Origin: Vibrio bathopelagicus
Lineage (GTDB): Bacteria > Pseudomonadota > Gammaproteobacteria > Enterobacterales > Vibrionaceae
Length of the DNA: 64,000 nucleotides
NCBI RefSeq assembly: GCF_014879975.1
Contig: NZ_CP062500.1
Location: 3,410,001 to 3,474,000 of the forward strand
Reading direction: 5' to 3'
A program made the position numbers and the translations under genes. Numbering within the stretch: the stretch's first letter is position 1; each line of letters opens with the position of its first letter. Positions 8,608-19,700 of the stretch are shown in pieces. The notes beneath the pieces are model-generated. The model was not told where the DNA came from and ran no database searches. It saw only the letters and a list, made by a program, of their open reading frames with translations.

Positions 8608-9200
8608 TGTTCTCATCACTGCTCACCGAGATACGACAATGCACCGCTTGTGAGCCTCATCTATCACACGGTGCAAACCCAGTGATTCAGGCACACCCAA
8701 ACGCGCGCTTGTTAATCATAGGTCAAGCGCCCGGTATCAAGGTTCATGAATCATCTGTCCCTTGGAATGATGCCAGTGGCGAACGATTGAGAGAATGGTT
8801 AGGGATGGATAGCGATACGTTTTATGACGAACAAAAAGTCGCGATTGTCCCGATGGGCTTTTGCTATCCAGGAAAGGGAAAAAGTGGCGATCTACCGCCA
8901 CGAAAAGAGTGCGCCGCGCTATGGCACCAAAAAGTACTGCAATCACTGCCCAACATCCAAATGACCTTGCTGATTGGTCAGTATGCGCAAAACTATTATC
9001 TCAAAGATAAAGCCACCAGCACACTCACTGAAACAGTACGTAACTGGCAGGCTTGGGCTCCAGAACTTTTGCCACTTCCCCACCCGTCACCACGTAATAA
9101 TATCTGGCTCACGAAAAACCCATGGTTCGAAAGTGAAGTCATTCCATATATCAGGAACCACATATCAGAGCATTTGGCCTACCATGATCCAAATACCTAA
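8607..9200 (+). CDS. Uracil-DNA glycosylase superfamily protein with four conserved Cys
   Basis: A 197-residue protein of the uracil-DNA glycosylase fold. Motif A appears as IIGQAPGIKVHES (residues 37-49) and the C-terminal motif as PHPSPRN near residue 160. Four cysteines at 12, 15, 86 and 102 have the spacing C-x2-C ... C-x15-C known for the 4Fe-4S cluster of family 4 and 5 glycosylases. Such enzymes remove uracil or other damaged bases, but the Q in GQAPG departs from the family 4 GEAPG, so activity should not be assumed. It sits where E. coli carries nfi (endonuclease V), between hemE and yjaG. Start ATG overlaps the upstream stop by one base. Confidence 0.78.
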   Translation: MFSSLLTEIRQCTACEPHLSHGANPVIQAHPNARLLIIGQAPGIKVHESSVPWNDASGERLREWLGMDSDTFYDEQKVAIVPMGFCYPGKGKSGDLPPRKECAALWHQKVLQSLPNIQMTLLIGQYAQNYYLKDKATSTLTETVRNWQAWAPELLPLPHPSPRNNIWLTKNPWFESEVIPYIRNHISEHLAYHDPNT

Positions 9201-9255
9201 TTAGCTGCACACAATGATGGTTAAGCCGATATTGAATGCAGATGAAAAGGTAATA

Positions 9256-9289
9256 AAAAAGCGCTGTCGATTTCTCGACAGCGCTTTTT
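9256..9289. terminator. Bidirectional terminator between the UDG-like gene and hemE
   Basis: AAAAAGCGCTGTCGA and TCGACAGCGCTTTTT form a perfect 15-base stem with a TTTC loop. It serves the converging UDG-like and hemE transcripts. Confidence 0.93.
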
Positions 9290-9307
9290 CTAAAAACACA
9301 TACTTAA

Positions 9308-10375
9308 TTACTTATGGTATGGCTTAGATAGGTCGTGAACTGCGTCCACAAATACACCAGCATTTTCTGGTGGCACATCTAGGTGAATACCGTGGCCAAG
9401 GTTAAATACGTGGCCAGTACCGCCGTCACCAAAACCTTCAAGGATAGTGCCGACTTCTTCACGAATACGCTCAGGTTGTGCGTAAAGTACTGATGGATCC
9501 ATGTTGCCTTGTAGAGCCACTTTATCGCCAATACGTGCTTTTGCATCAGCAATATTGATTGTCCAGTCTAGGCCAACTGCATCACAGCCAGTCGCTGCGA
9601 TAGATTCTAGCCACATGCCACCGTTCTTAGTGAACAAAGTAACCGGTACACGGCGACCTTCGTTTTCACGGATTAGGCCATCTACAATTTTGTGCATGTA
9701 CTGCAGTGAGAACAGATTATAGTCACGCGGAGTAAGCACACCACCCCATGTGTCGAATACCATTACCGATTGAGCACCCGCTTTAATTTGCGCGTTCAGG
9801 TATTCAATAACGGTGTCAGCAAGCTTATCTAGAAGTAAGTGCAGCGTTTGTGGTTCTGCGTACATCATCTTCTTGATCTTAGTGAACGCCTTCGAGCTAC
9901 TGCCTTCAACCATGTAAGTTGCCAGTGTCCAAGGGCTACCAGAGAAACCAATCAGTGGCACTTCGCCTTTCAGGTCTTTACGAATCTGACGAACGGCATT
10001 CATTACGTATTGAAGCTCGCCTTCTGGATCAGGTAGGCCAATCTTCTCTACGTCAGCTTTACAAGTAATCGGACGCTCAAATTTAGGGCCTTCACCTGTT
10101 TCGAAGTACAAGCCTAAACCCATAGCATCTGGGATAGTTAGGATGTCAGAGAACAAGATTGCCGCATCAAGAGGGAAACGACGCAAAGGCTGAAGGGTTA
10201 CTTCTGATGCTAGTTCCGCATTCTTGCACAAAGACATGAAATCGCCTGCTTCTGCACGCGTTGCTTTGTATTCAGGAAGATAGCGACCCGCTTGGCGCAT
10301 CATCCATACAGGAGTGCAATCAACAGGCTGCTTTAAAAGTGCGCGTAAATAGCGATCATTTTTTAATTCGGTCAT
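9308..10375 (-). CDS. hemE: Uroporphyrinogen decarboxylase
   Basis: A 355-residue heme pathway enzyme that removes four carboxyl groups from uroporphyrinogen III to give coproporphyrinogen III. The signatures [11 protein letters not shown] (residues 26-36) and [17 protein letters not shown] are intact, as is the conserved [11 protein letters not shown] start at 10375, where the protein begins [14 protein letters not shown] like E. coli HemE; an in-frame start at 10429 would add 18 residues without family support. Downstream of nudC on the same strand, as in E. coli, but separated from it by about 300 bases that contain a divergently read candidate small RNA. Confidence 0.97.
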   Translation of the reverse strand: MTELKNDRYLRALLKQPVDCTPVWMMRQAGRYLPEYKATRAEAGDFMSLCKNAELASEVTLQPLRRFPLDAAILFSDILTIPDAMGLGLYFETGEGPKFERPITCKADVEKIGLPDPEGELQYVMNAVRQIRKDLKGEVPLIGFSGSPWTLATYMVEGSSSKAFTKIKKMMYAEPQTLHLLLDKLADTVIEYLNAQIKAGAQSVMVFDTWGGVLTPRDYNLFSLQYMHKIVDGLIRENEGRRVPVTLFTKNGGMWLESIAATGCDAVGLDWTINIADAKARIGDKVALQGNMDPSVLYAQPERIREEVGTILEGFGDGGTGHVFNLGHGIHLDVPPENAGVFVDAVHDLSKPYHK

Positions 10376-10530
10376 TCCGTTCAATTCCAATTCAATCTTG
10401 TCTAGTTTTGATGGCAAGTATTCTAACACTGATTGAGGGGTAAAAGCTGTGTGCTTTGCAACCTAGATCAAGTTATTAACTTTTAAATCAATGCTTAATT
10501 TGCCCCCAATTGCAGGCGCATGTTAAAAAT

Positions 10531-10560
10531 TTGTTTGCTAGCGAAAATTACAATTATAAT
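10531..10560 (+). promoter_or_regulatory. Sigma-70 promoter for a candidate small RNA
   Basis: TTGTTT (10531-10536) and a perfect TATAAT (10555-10560) are separated by 18 bases. The site points away from hemE on the plus strand, where there is no gene start until rsd at 11656. The predicted start is at about 10565-10567. Confidence 0.7.
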
Positions 10561-10564
10561 ATCT

Positions 10565-10633
10565 GAGTAGTCACTACTCAGCATCTCATAACGACATCTT
10601 ACTTACCCCCTCCACTTGTGGAGGGTTTTTTTT
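10565..10633 (+). ncRNA. Candidate small RNA between hemE and nudC (about 69 nt)
   Basis: The segment starts seven bases after a perfect -10 box and ends in an intrinsic terminator: CCCTCCA-CTTG-TGGAGGG at 10608-10625 followed by eight T. The 5' end can fold as CTGAGTAG-TCA-CTACTCAG (10563-10581). Between the hairpins is an unpaired stretch (about 10582-10606) rich in A, C and U ending in ACTTACCCC. No start codon with an ORF lies in it. Promoter, short body and terminator together are the classical outline of a Hfq-type sRNA. I do not recognise it as a named RNA such as RyhB, Spot 42, Qrr, VrrA or TfoR. The C-rich segment next to the terminator could pair with ribosome sites; targets are unknown. 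Confidence 0.62.
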
Positions 10634-10674
10634 AGCTTTTGACCACCCATAGGCCAAATACCATCACAGGCCAA

Positions 10675-11484
10675 TTAGTGCTCGAGCGTCTGCTCCGTAG
10701 CACCAACTTTCATCACGTCATCAACTGTTTTCTCAATCAACTGTCTCGCAATGGTTCCAACAGGAGCAACATCAGGCAGGTTTGTTACGTCAAACCATTG
10801 GGCATCCGACAATTCACTGTAATCTGGTTTGAGCACTCCACCAGCATAGTCAGCAAGAAAGGCCATCATCATACTCGATGGAAACGCCCATGGCTGGCTA
10901 CCAAAGTAACGAATATTACTCACATCGATACCCGTTTCTTCTTTGACTTCTCGCGCCACACACTGCTCTAAGGTTTCTCCAACCTCTAGGAAGCCCGCTA
11001 TCACGGTATACATGCCTGTTTTATGCCTTGGGTGCTGCGCAAGCAATATCTTGTTGTCGTTTCGCACAGCGACAATGATGCACGGGAAGATTCGAGGGTA
11101 ATGAAGAGTTCGACAGTCTCCGCACTGCATCGCAACCTGATTGTGATTTAGATGATTGCGACCGCCGCACTGTGGACAAAAACGTATGCTTTGAGTCATG
11201 TGCCCGTACTGGATAGCCTTACTCGCCATAAGAAAACTCGATTCAGACCAGTGCAATAACTCACGTAGGTTGACCATGGTCAGTTCACTCTCGACATCGC
11301 AGTCGTTGAGCCAATAGACCGGACGACCTTGATGCTGACCAATACAGATAGCGTGATCAACACTGAGCCCTAACTCATCAGCCGAGCCATAAGGAAACTG
11401 GTCGTTATTAACCCAAATATCACTACCAGAAACGACGCACCAATAAGCTTGCTCTGTCATTTTTGTATCACTTTTTTTTAACAT
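10675..11484 (-). CDS. nudC: NAD-capped RNA hydrolase / NADH pyrophosphatase NudC
   Basis: A 269-residue Nudix enzyme that removes NAD caps from RNA and hydrolyses NADH to NMNH and AMP. A zinc ribbon is formed by Cys 103, 106, 121 and 124 (CPQC, CGDC). The Nudix box [11 protein letters not shown]...REVKEETGI spans residues 164-186, followed by SQPWAFPSS, the motif that marks the NADH-specific subfamily. GAGG seven bases before the ATG at 11484 supports this start; an internal ATG at 11460 has no ribosome site. Order rsd (divergent), nudC, hemE is as in E. coli. Confidence 0.95.
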   Translation of the reverse strand: MLKKSDTKMTEQAYWCVVSGSDIWVNNDQFPYGSADELGLSVDHAICIGQHQGRPVYWLNDCDVESELTMVNLRELLHWSESSFLMASKAIQYGHMTQSIRFCPQCGGRNHLNHNQVAMQCGDCRTLHYPRIFPCIIVAVRNDNKILLAQHPRHKTGMYTVIAGFLEVGETLEQCVAREVKEETGIDVSNIRYFGSQPWAFPSSMMMAFLADYAGGVLKPDYSELSDAQWFDVTNLPDVAPVGTIARQLIEKTVDDVMKVGATEQTLEH

Positions 11485-11655
11485 CCCTATGCCTCATTGC
11501 TTGCAGTTCGTTCATTTTACTGGCAATCTAATTTCATACTAGAGTTGTAGCAGAGAATATTTCAAGCTATTACTTTTAGTAGTTCCCAATAAACGGACCT
11601 TGCTTAGGCAATTACCATGATCACAAGGTTGTGATCAGATCATGAGGACATGGTC

Positions 11656-12147
11656 ATGCTAAATAAATTCAAACAAATACAAGAACAATGGGGTGGCTCT
11701 AATGAGGTCATCGATCATTGGCTCGAAACTCGACAGTCTCTAATCGTTGAGTATTGTAAGCTTGCCGCTCTACAGCCTTCATCATCGAAAGCAACGGCAA
11801 TCACCGAACTACCCTCTCCAGAAGCGCTCCAAAAATTCAGCCAACATCTTGTTGATTACATCTCCGAAGGTCATTTCAAAATCTATGACATGGTGATGGA
11901 CAAGTGGCAGTCTACTGGCTTCAAAGCAACAGACGAAATTAACCAATCTTATGGTCATATCGTCCTTACCACAGAGCCACTACTTAACTTTACTGATAAG
12001 TACGCCGCCATCAAAGCCAGCGATGCATTAGAGAGCTTTGATAGTGATTTATCTTTGATTGGTGAGATTATTGAGGCGAGATTTGAGGTTGAAGATCAAC
12101 TGATACAGCAAATTGCCGATAGCCTAGCGGTTCCGCCAGGAGCATAG
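11656..12147 (+). CDS. rsd: Regulator of sigma D (anti-sigma-70 factor)
   Basis: A 163-residue helical protein of the Rsd/AlgQ family, similar in length to E. coli Rsd (158). Conserved features are WLETRQSLIVEYCKLA, LVDYISEGHFKIYD and the acidic IGEIIEARFEVEDQLI. In E. coli Rsd binds region 4 of sigma-70 and frees core polymerase for other sigma factors in stationary phase; it also acts with HPr to stimulate SpoT. The ATG at 11656 has GAGG eight bases upstream, whereas the ATG at 11650 is too close to it. Divergent from nudC; ends at its own terminator before the rpoC end. Confidence 0.92.
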   Translation: MLNKFKQIQEQWGGSNEVIDHWLETRQSLIVEYCKLAALQPSSSKATAITELPSPEALQKFSQHLVDYISEGHFKIYDMVMDKWQSTGFKATDEINQSYGHIVLTTEPLLNFTDKYAAIKASDALESFDSDLSLIGEIIEARFEVEDQLIQQIADSLAVPPGA

Positions 12148-12164
12148 CTGGCTAACTATCTTGT

Positions 12165-12194
12165 AAGCTTACCTCTGTGTAAGCTTTTTGTTTT
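12165..12194 (+). terminator. rsd terminator
   Basis: AAGCTTAC and GTAAGCTT pair around a six-base loop, followed by TTTGTTTT. Confidence 0.75.
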
Positions 12195-12442
12195 GTCTAT
12201 GAATCATGAAAGCAAGAAGCTTAGGGCTTTGTAGATACTCTCTTATCGCTACCTATCCGTACATATTTCTGCATATCAGCAACCTACACATCCAGCTTAC
12301 GGTTCTCTATATAAACCCGTAGAGACAGTAACGTCATTAACTCTATTCCAGAAATGAAGCACATAACTCACTTGAAACTTGTACCAAAGATACAAGTTTG
12401 CCCCTGTAAGTATTAATACGATTTAAGCCAAACGACAGATAC
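12195..12442. other. Gap between rsd and rpoC
   Basis: About 250 bases between converging genes. It contains one clear inverted repeat (AAACTTGTA and TACAAGTTT around CCAAAGA, near 12374-12399) with no T tract on either side. I see no ORF, no promoter and no repeat copy elsewhere in the window. Confidence 0.45.
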
Positions 12443-12470
12443 AAAAAAGGCACCCGAAGGTGCCTTTTTT
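12443..12470. terminator. Terminator of the rpoBC operon
   Basis: AAAAAAGGCACC-CGAA-GGTGCCTTTTTT, a perfect 12-base stem with a tetraloop and tracts on both sides, 29 bases after the rpoC stop on the minus strand. Confidence 0.93.
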
Positions 12471-12498
12471 CTTATCTCTTAGAGACTACTCGTAGAGT

Positions 12499-15400
12499 TT
12501 ACTCTTCTGAAGAGAAACCAGCATTTAGAAGTGCTGCTAGATTGTCAGTAGCTTGTTCAGCTGAAGGACCTTCTTGCTCTTCTTCACGTTGCTTTTGACG
12601 CTCTTGGTGGTATGCGAAACCAGTACCAGCTGGGATCAGACGACCAACAATAACGTTCTCTTTCAGACCGCGAAGGTCATCACGCTTACCAGAAACCGCA
12701 GCTTCTGTTAGTACGCGAGTCGTTTCTTGGAACGATGCAGCTGAGATGAATGACTCAGTTGCAAGAGATGCTTTAGTAATACCTAGTAGATCACGTTCGA
12801 AACGTACTAGTTCTTTACCTTCAGCTTCTAGCTTACGGTTAGCAATCTTAACATTGTGGTACTCAACTTGTTCGCCAGGTAGGAACGGAGAGTCACCAGA
12901 ATGAGTGATTGTACACTTACGTAGCATTTGACGAACGATAGTCTCGATGTGCTTATCGTTAATCTTTACGCCTTGTAAGCGGTAAACTTCTTGAACTTCG
13001 TTCGCGATGTACTGAGTCACAGCGTGGATACCACGTAGACGCAGGATATCGTGTGGAGTTTCAGGACCGTCGGCGATTACATCACCACGTTCAATCTTCT
13101 CACCTTCGAACACGTTCAATTGACGGTGCTTAGGAATCATCTCTTCGTAAGCGTCACCGCCTTCACGAGTGATTACTAAACGACGCTTACCTTTCGTTTC
13201 TTTACCAAACGACACAGTACCTGTGTGCTCAGCAAGGATCGCAGGCTCTTTAGGCTTACGAGCTTCGAATAGGTCTGCTACGCGTGGTAGACCACCGGTG
13301 ATATCTTTGTTTCCGCTCGATTTTTGAGGGATACGAGATAGTGTGTCACCAATGCCAACTTCAGCGCCATCTTCGATGTTTACAATCGCTTTGCCAGGTA
13401 GGAAGTAGTGAGCTGGCATATCAGTACCAGGAATCATTACATCGTTACCTTGCTCATCAACAAGTTTGATAGCTGGGCGCATATCTTTACCTGCTGCTGG
13501 GCGAGCTGCTGCGTCTGTTACTTCACTTGAAGAAAGACCAGTTAGATCGTCAGTTTGACGAGAAACTGTAATACCATCGATCATATCTACGAATTGGATA
13601 CGACCTGCCACTTCAGTGATGATTGGCATGGTATGCGCTTCCCAGTTAGCAACAACTTCACCAGCCGTTACTGCTGCGTTGTCGCCTTTGGTTAGCATCG
13701 AACCGTAAGGAAGTTTGTGCTTCTCTTTCGTACGGCCGAATTCATCAATAATCGTCATCTCAGATGCACGAGAAGTGATAACCAGTTTCTTATCTTTGTT
13801 GATTACAAACTTAGCATTGTGAAGTTTCACAGTACCAGTTGTCTTAGCTTGGATGCTGTTCTCTGCTGCTGCAGTAGATGCCGCACCACCGATGTGGAAC
13901 GTACGCATTGTAAGCTGTGTACCCGGTTCACCGATAGATTGTGCAGCGATAACACCAACTGCTTCACCTTGGTTTACTAGGTGGCCACGTGCTAGGTCAC
14001 GACCGTAACACTGTGCACAACAACCGAAGTCTGCATCACAGGTAACAACTGAGCGCACTTTCATGCTATCTACAGAGTTGTCTTCCATGATTTGACACCA
14101 CTTCTCATCAATCAGAGTATTACGTGGAATCAGTACATCTTCAGTACCAGGCTTAAGAACATCTTCAGCAACTACACGACCAAGAGCAAGCTCAGAAAGT
14201 GCAACTTTAACGTCACCACCTTCGATGTGAGGCATCATGTCGATACCTTCATGCGTGCCACAGTCATGTTCGTGTACTACAACGTCTTGTGCTACGTCTA
14301 CTAGACGACGAGTTAGGTAACCCGAGTTAGCTGTTTTCAGTGCTGTATCCGCAAGACCCTTACGAGCACCGTGCGTTGAGATAAAGTACTGAAGGACGTT
14401 TAGACCTTCTTTAAAGTTCGCAGTGATCGGCGTTTCGATGATAGAACCATCTGGACGCGCCATCAGACCACGCATACCTGCTAGCTGACGAATCTGAGCT
14501 GCAGAACCACGTGCGCCTGAATCGGCCATCATGTAGATGCTGTTGAACGATTCTTGCTGTTCTTCTTCGCCGTCACGGTTAATAACTGTTTCAGAAGAAA
14601 GGTTATCCATCATTGCTTTCGCAACACGGTCGTTCGTAGACGCCCAGATATCGATAACTTTGTTGTAACGCTCACCCGCAGTAACAAGACCAGATTGGAA
14701 TTGCTCTTGGATTTCGCGAACTTCTTCTTCTGCATCAGAAATTTCAGTGTACTTAGCCGCTGGAACAACCATATCGTCGATACCAACAGAAACACCTGAA
14801 AGTGCTGCGTATGCAAAACCTGCGTACATGATTTGGTCAGCAAAGACTACAGTGTCTTTTAGACCAAGCTTACGGTAACACTCGTTAAGAAGAGTAGAGA
14901 TCTGCTTCTTACCTAACTTTTGGTTAACGATGCTGTACGGAAGGCCTCTAGGAACGATCTGCCAAAGCATTGCACGACCTACAGTCGTATCCACTAGGCC
15001 AGTGTTCGTTGTGCTGTTGCCGTCTTCGTCTACTACAGTTTCAGTGATACGTACTTTAACGCGAGCGTGTAGCTCAGCAGTCTTAGTACGGTATGCCTTT
15101 TCAGCCTCTTCAGGGCCAGCAAGGTACATACCTTCACCTTTCACGTTGATCTTGTCACGTGTCATGTAGTAAAGACCCAATACAACATCCTGAGAAGGAA
15201 CGATGATCGGATCACCTGATGCTGGCGACAGAATGTTATTCGTCGACATCATTAGGGTACGAGCTTCTAGCTGTGCTTCTAAAGTTAGAGGCACGTGTAC
15301 AGCCATTTGGTCACCATCGAAGTCGGCGTTGTATGCCGCACACACTAGTGGGTGAAGCTGAATCGCTTTACCTTCGATTAGTACTGGTTCAAACGCTTGG

Positions 15401-16701
15401 ATACCTAGACGGTGAAGTGTAGGTGCACGGTTAAGCAGTACTGGGTGTTCGCGGATAACTTCGTCTAGGATATCCCAAACGATCGCTTCTTCGCGCTCTA
15501 CCATTTTTTTAGCAGCTTTGATTGTCGTAGCCATGCCACGAGTTTCTAACTTGCTGTAGATGAATGGTTTAAATAGCTCAAGTGCCATCTTCTTAGGAAG
15601 ACCACACTGGTGTAGACGAAGGTATGGACCAACTGTGATTACAGAACGGCCAGAGTAGTCTACACGTTTACCTAGAAGGTTCTGACGGAAACGACCTTGT
15701 TTACCCTTGATCATATCAGCAAGAGATTTCAGAGGACGCTTGTTAGAGCCAGTAATCGCACGACCGCGACGACCGTTATCTAGAAGTGCATCAACAGACT
15801 CTTGCAGCATACGCTTTTCGTTACGTACGATGATGTCCGGAGCAGCTAGCTCTAGAAGACGCTTCAAACGGTTGTTACGGTTGATCACACGACGGTAAAG
15901 GTCGTTCAGATCTGAAGTCGCAAAACGACCGCCATCTAGTGGAACTAGAGGACGTAGATCTGGCGGTAGCACTGGAAGTACAGTTAAGATCATCCACTCA
16001 GGCTTGTTGCCTGAAGAGATGAATGCTTCAACTAGCTTCAAACGCTTAGTAACTTTCTTACGCTTAGTTTCTGAGTTAGTTGTTTCTAACTCTTCGCGCA
16101 TTTCTTCCACTTCTTGATGAAGGTCCATTGTTGAAAGCAGATCTTTGATCGCTTCAGCACCCATCTTAGCAGTGAATTCGTCACCCCACTCTTCTAGACG
16201 ATCCAGATACTCTTCTTCAGTAAGCATCTGAGATTTTTCTAGATCAGTCATACCCGGTTCAGTTACTACGTACATTTCGAAGTAAAGAACACGCTCGATA
16301 TCACGCAGAGGGATATCCATTAGTAGACCGATACGAGACGGCAGTGATTTTAGGAACCAGATGTGAGCAACTGGTGAAGCTAGCTCGATGTGGCCCATAC
16401 GGTCACGACGAACTTTAGTCTGTGTAACTTCAACGCCACACTTCTCACAGATAACACCACGGTGCTTCAGGCGCTTGTATTTGCCACAAAGACATTCGTA
16501 ATCTTTAACTGGACCAAAAATACGAGCACAGAACAGACCATCACGTTCAGGTTTGAACGTACGATAGTTAATTGTTTCTGGCTTTTTAACTTCACCAAAA
16601 GACCACGAACGGATCGTGTCTGGTGAAGATAGACCGATTTTGATTGCATCAAATTCTTCGGTCTTATGCTGTGCTTTTAGAAAGTTTAATAAGTCTTTCA
16701 C
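12499..16701 (-). CDS. rpoC: RNA polymerase beta' subunit
   Basis: A 1400-residue subunit. The N-terminal zinc site ([19 protein letters not shown]), the catalytic [12 protein letters not shown] that holds the two magnesium ions, the second zinc site [11 protein letters not shown] and the trigger-loop region [16 protein letters not shown] are all present. I start at the GTG at 16701: AGGAG lies seven bases upstream and the protein then begins [11 protein letters not shown] as in E. coli. An upstream in-frame GTG at 16734 lacks a ribosome site. The gene follows rpoB by about 90 bases and ends at a strong terminator. Confidence 0.98.
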   Translation of the reverse strand: MKDLLNFLKAQHKTEEFDAIKIGLSSPDTIRSWSFGEVKKPETINYRTFKPERDGLFCARIFGPVKDYECLCGKYKRLKHRGVICEKCGVEVTQTKVRRDRMGHIELASPVAHIWFLKSLPSRIGLLMDIPLRDIERVLYFEMYVVTEPGMTDLEKSQMLTEEEYLDRLEEWGDEFTAKMGAEAIKDLLSTMDLHQEVEEMREELETTNSETKRKKVTKRLKLVEAFISSGNKPEWMILTVLPVLPPDLRPLVPLDGGRFATSDLNDLYRRVINRNNRLKRLLELAAPDIIVRNEKRMLQESVDALLDNGRRGRAITGSNKRPLKSLADMIKGKQGRFRQNLLGKRVDYSGRSVITVGPYLRLHQCGLPKKMALELFKPFIYSKLETRGMATTIKAAKKMVEREEAIVWDILDEVIREHPVLLNRAPTLHRLGIQAFEPVLIEGKAIQLHPLVCAAYNADFDGDQMAVHVPLTLEAQLEARTLMMSTNNILSPASGDPIIVPSQDVVLGLYYMTRDKINVKGEGMYLAGPEEAEKAYRTKTAELHARVKVRITETVVDEDGNSTTNTGLVDTTVGRAMLWQIVPRGLPYSIVNQKLGKKQISTLLNECYRKLGLKDTVVFADQIMYAGFAYAALSGVSVGIDDMVVPAAKYTEISDAEEEVREIQEQFQSGLVTAGERYNKVIDIWASTNDRVAKAMMDNLSSETVINRDGEEEQQESFNSIYMMADSGARGSAAQIRQLAGMRGLMARPDGSIIETPITANFKEGLNVLQYFISTHGARKGLADTALKTANSGYLTRRLVDVAQDVVVHEHDCGTHEGIDMMPHIEGGDVKVALSELALGRVVAEDVLKPGTEDVLIPRNTLIDEKWCQIMEDNSVDSMKVRSVVTCDADFGCCAQCYGRDLARGHLVNQGEAVGVIAAQSIGEPGTQLTMRTFHIGGAASTAAAENSIQAKTTGTVKLHNAKFVINKDKKLVITSRASEMTIIDEFGRTKEKHKLPYGSMLTKGDNAAVTAGEVVANWEAHTMPIITEVAGRIQFVDMIDGITVSRQTDDLTGLSSSEVTDAAARPAAGKDMRPAIKLVDEQGNDVMIPGTDMPAHYFLPGKAIVNIEDGAEVGIGDTLSRIPQKSSGNKDITGGLPRVADLFEARKPKEPAILAEHTGTVSFGKETKGKRRLVITREGGDAYEEMIPKHRQLNVFEGEKIERGDVIADGPETPHDILRLRGIHAVTQYIANEVQEVYRLQGVKINDKHIETIVRQMLRKCTITHSGDSPFLPGEQVEYHNVKIANRKLEAEGKELVRFERDLLGITKASLATESFISAASFQETTRVLTEAAVSGKRDDLRGLKENVIVGRLIPAGTGFAYHQERQKQREEEQEGPSAEQATDNLAALLNAGFSSEE

Positions 16702-16790
16702 GTTCAGCTCCTGTAAGGAGTTAAAGGAGCTCACCGACTAAAGTGAGCCCCCTTTGCCAAGTAATCCAATCTTCTTTTAAAAAAGAGGGA

Positions 16791-19700
16791 TTACTCTTCG
16801 TCTTCTAGCTCGATGTTGATACCTAGCGAGCGAATCTCTTTCAACAGTACGTTGAACGACTCTGGCATGCCAGGTTCCATGCTATGGTTACCATCTACGA
16901 TGTTCTTATACATCTTAGTACGGCCGTTAACGTCATCTGACTTAACTGTTAGCATTTCTTGTAGAGTATATGCAGCACCGTATGCTTCTAGTGCCCATAC
17001 TTCCATCTCACCGAAACGCTGACCACCGAACTGAGCTTTACCACCAAGTGGTTGCTGAGTTACTAGGCTGTAAGAACCAGTTGAACGAGCATGCATCTTG
17101 TCATCAACCAAGTGGTTCAGTTTCAGCATGTACATGTAACCAACAGTTACAGGACGCTCAAACGAATCACCAGTACGACCATCAAACAGTTTAAGCTGAC
17201 CAGATTCTGGCAGATCACCCAGTTTAAGTAGTTCTTTGATTAACGCTTCTGAAGCACCGTCGAACACAGGAGTAGCAATCGGTAGACCGCCACGTAGGTT
17301 CTTGATCAGTGTACGAACTTGATCATCAGACAGTTCAGCAATATCAACTTTCTGACGAGTATCACCAAGATCATAAACCTTCTGTAGGAACTCACGGAAC
17401 TTATGCAGTTCTTGTTGTTCCTTAACCATTTGGTTGATCTTGTCACCGATACCTTTAGCAGCCAAACCTAAGTGTACTTCTAGGATTTGACCGATGTTCA
17501 TACGCGATGGTACACCCAGTGGGTTTAGTACGATGTCTACAGGCTGACCTTTTTCATCGTATGGCATGTCTTCAACAGGGTTAATCTTAGAGATTACACC
17601 TTTGTTACCGTGACGACCCGCCATCTTATCGCCAGGCTGGATACGACGTTTAACCGCTAGGTAAACTTTAACAATCTTAAGAACGCCAGGTGCTAGATCA
17701 TCACCTTGAGTGATTTTACGACGCTTAGTTTCAAACTTCTTATCGAAGTCTGCCTTTAGCTCATCCCACTGCTCAGCAAGTTGCTCAAGCTGTGTTTGTA
17801 GCGCATTGTCTTCTAGAACTTGCTCTAGCCATTGCTTACGACCGATCGTATCAAGCTTAGCTTCAGAGTAACCACCAGACAGAAGTACAGCTTTAACGCG
17901 GTTAAGAAGACCACCCTCAAGAATTTGGAACTCTTCAGTAAGGTCTTTCTTAGCTTCTTTAAGCTGCATCTGTTCGATTTCAAGTGCACGTTTGTCTTTC
18001 TCTACGCCATCGCGAGTGAAGACTTGTACATCGATGATAGTACCCGAAACAGAGTTTGGTACACGTAGAGAAGTATCTTTAACATCAGATGCTTTCTCAC
18101 CGAAGATAGCGCGTAGTAGCTTCTCTTCAGGAGTCAGTTGAGTTTCACCTTTAGGTGTCACTTTACCAACTAGGATGTCGCCACCCTTAACTTCAGCACC
18201 AATGTAAACGATACCTGACTCGTCTAGTTTAGACAGAGCAGACTCACCTACGTTTGGAATATCAGCTGTGATCTCTTCAGAGCCCAGCTTAGTATCACGA
18301 GCCACACAAGATAGTTCTTGGATGTGGATTGTCGTGAAACGGTCTTCTTGAACTACGCGCTCAGATACTAAGATCGAGTCTTCGAAGTTGTAACCATTCC
18401 AAGGCATGAACGCGATACGCATGTTTTGGCCAAGAGCAAGTTCACCAAGGTCAGTTGAAGGACCATCAGCTAGAACATCGCCGCGTGCAACTGGTTCACC
18501 AGGAAGTACAGTTGGACGTTGGTTAATACATGTGTTTTGGTTCGAACGCGTGTACTTAGTTAGGTTGTAGATATCGATACCAGCTTCGCCAGGTACCAAT
18601 TCATCTTCGTTAACCTTAACTACGATACGAGAAGCGTCAACAGACTGAACTTGACCACCACGTTTAGCAACCGCTGTAACACCAGAGTCAACTGCGATGT
18701 TACGTTCAATACCAGTACCGACTAGAGGCTTATCAGCTCTAAGTGTTGGTACAGCTTGACGTTGCATGTTCGCACCCATCAATGCACGGTTCGCATCATC
18801 GTGTTCTAGGAACGGGATAAGCGAAGCAGCGATAGATACTACTTGGTTTGTCGCAACGTCCATGTAGTCAACGTGATCGCGTGGGTGAAGACCAGATTCA
18901 CCTTTTTGACGAGCAGTGATTAGCTCGTCAGCAAACGTCGCTTCTTCAGTAAGAACCGTGTTTGCCTGTGCGATAACGAATTGACCTTCCTGGATTGCAG
19001 ACAGGTAATCAACTTCTTCTGTTACTACACCATCTACAACGCGACGGTACGGAGTTTCTAGGAAACCGTAATCGTTACAACGCGCAAACGCAGATAGCGA
19101 GTTAATCAGACCGATGTTTGGACCTTCAGGCGTTTCGATCGGACATAGACGACCGTAGTGAGTTACGTGAACGTCACGTACTTCAAAGCCTGCGCGTTCA
19201 CGAGTTAGACCACCAGGACCTAAAGCAGAGATACGACGTTTGTGCGTAACTTCTGACAATGGGTTGTTTTGGTCCATAAACTGTGACAGCTGTGAAGAGC
19301 CAAAGAATTCTTTAACTGCAGCAGAGATCGGTTTAGCGTTGATAAGATCTTGAGGCATGATTGCATCAAGGTCACCAAGGCTTAGACGTTCTTTAACGGC
19401 ACGTTCTACACGAACTAGACCAACACGGAATTGGTTTTCTGCCATTTCACCTACAGAACGGATACGACGGTTGCCAAGGTGGTCGATATCGTCCACTTCG
19501 CCTTTACCGTTACGGATGCCAATCAGTTTCTTCATCACTTCAATGATGTCTGATTCATCCAGAGTACCGCGCTCTTCTTCTTCTTCACGCTCAATAGAGC
19601 TGTTGAATTTCATACGGCCTACAGTTGATAGGTCGTAACGATCTTCAGAGAAGAACAGGCTTTCGAATAATGATTCTGCAGCTTCTTTTGTTGGTGGCTC

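Noticed and set aside
12374..12399. Perfect inverted repeat in the rsd-rpoC gap
   Set aside because: It has no T tract, no partner copy in the window and no ORF nearby; not enough to call a mobile element or an RNA gene.
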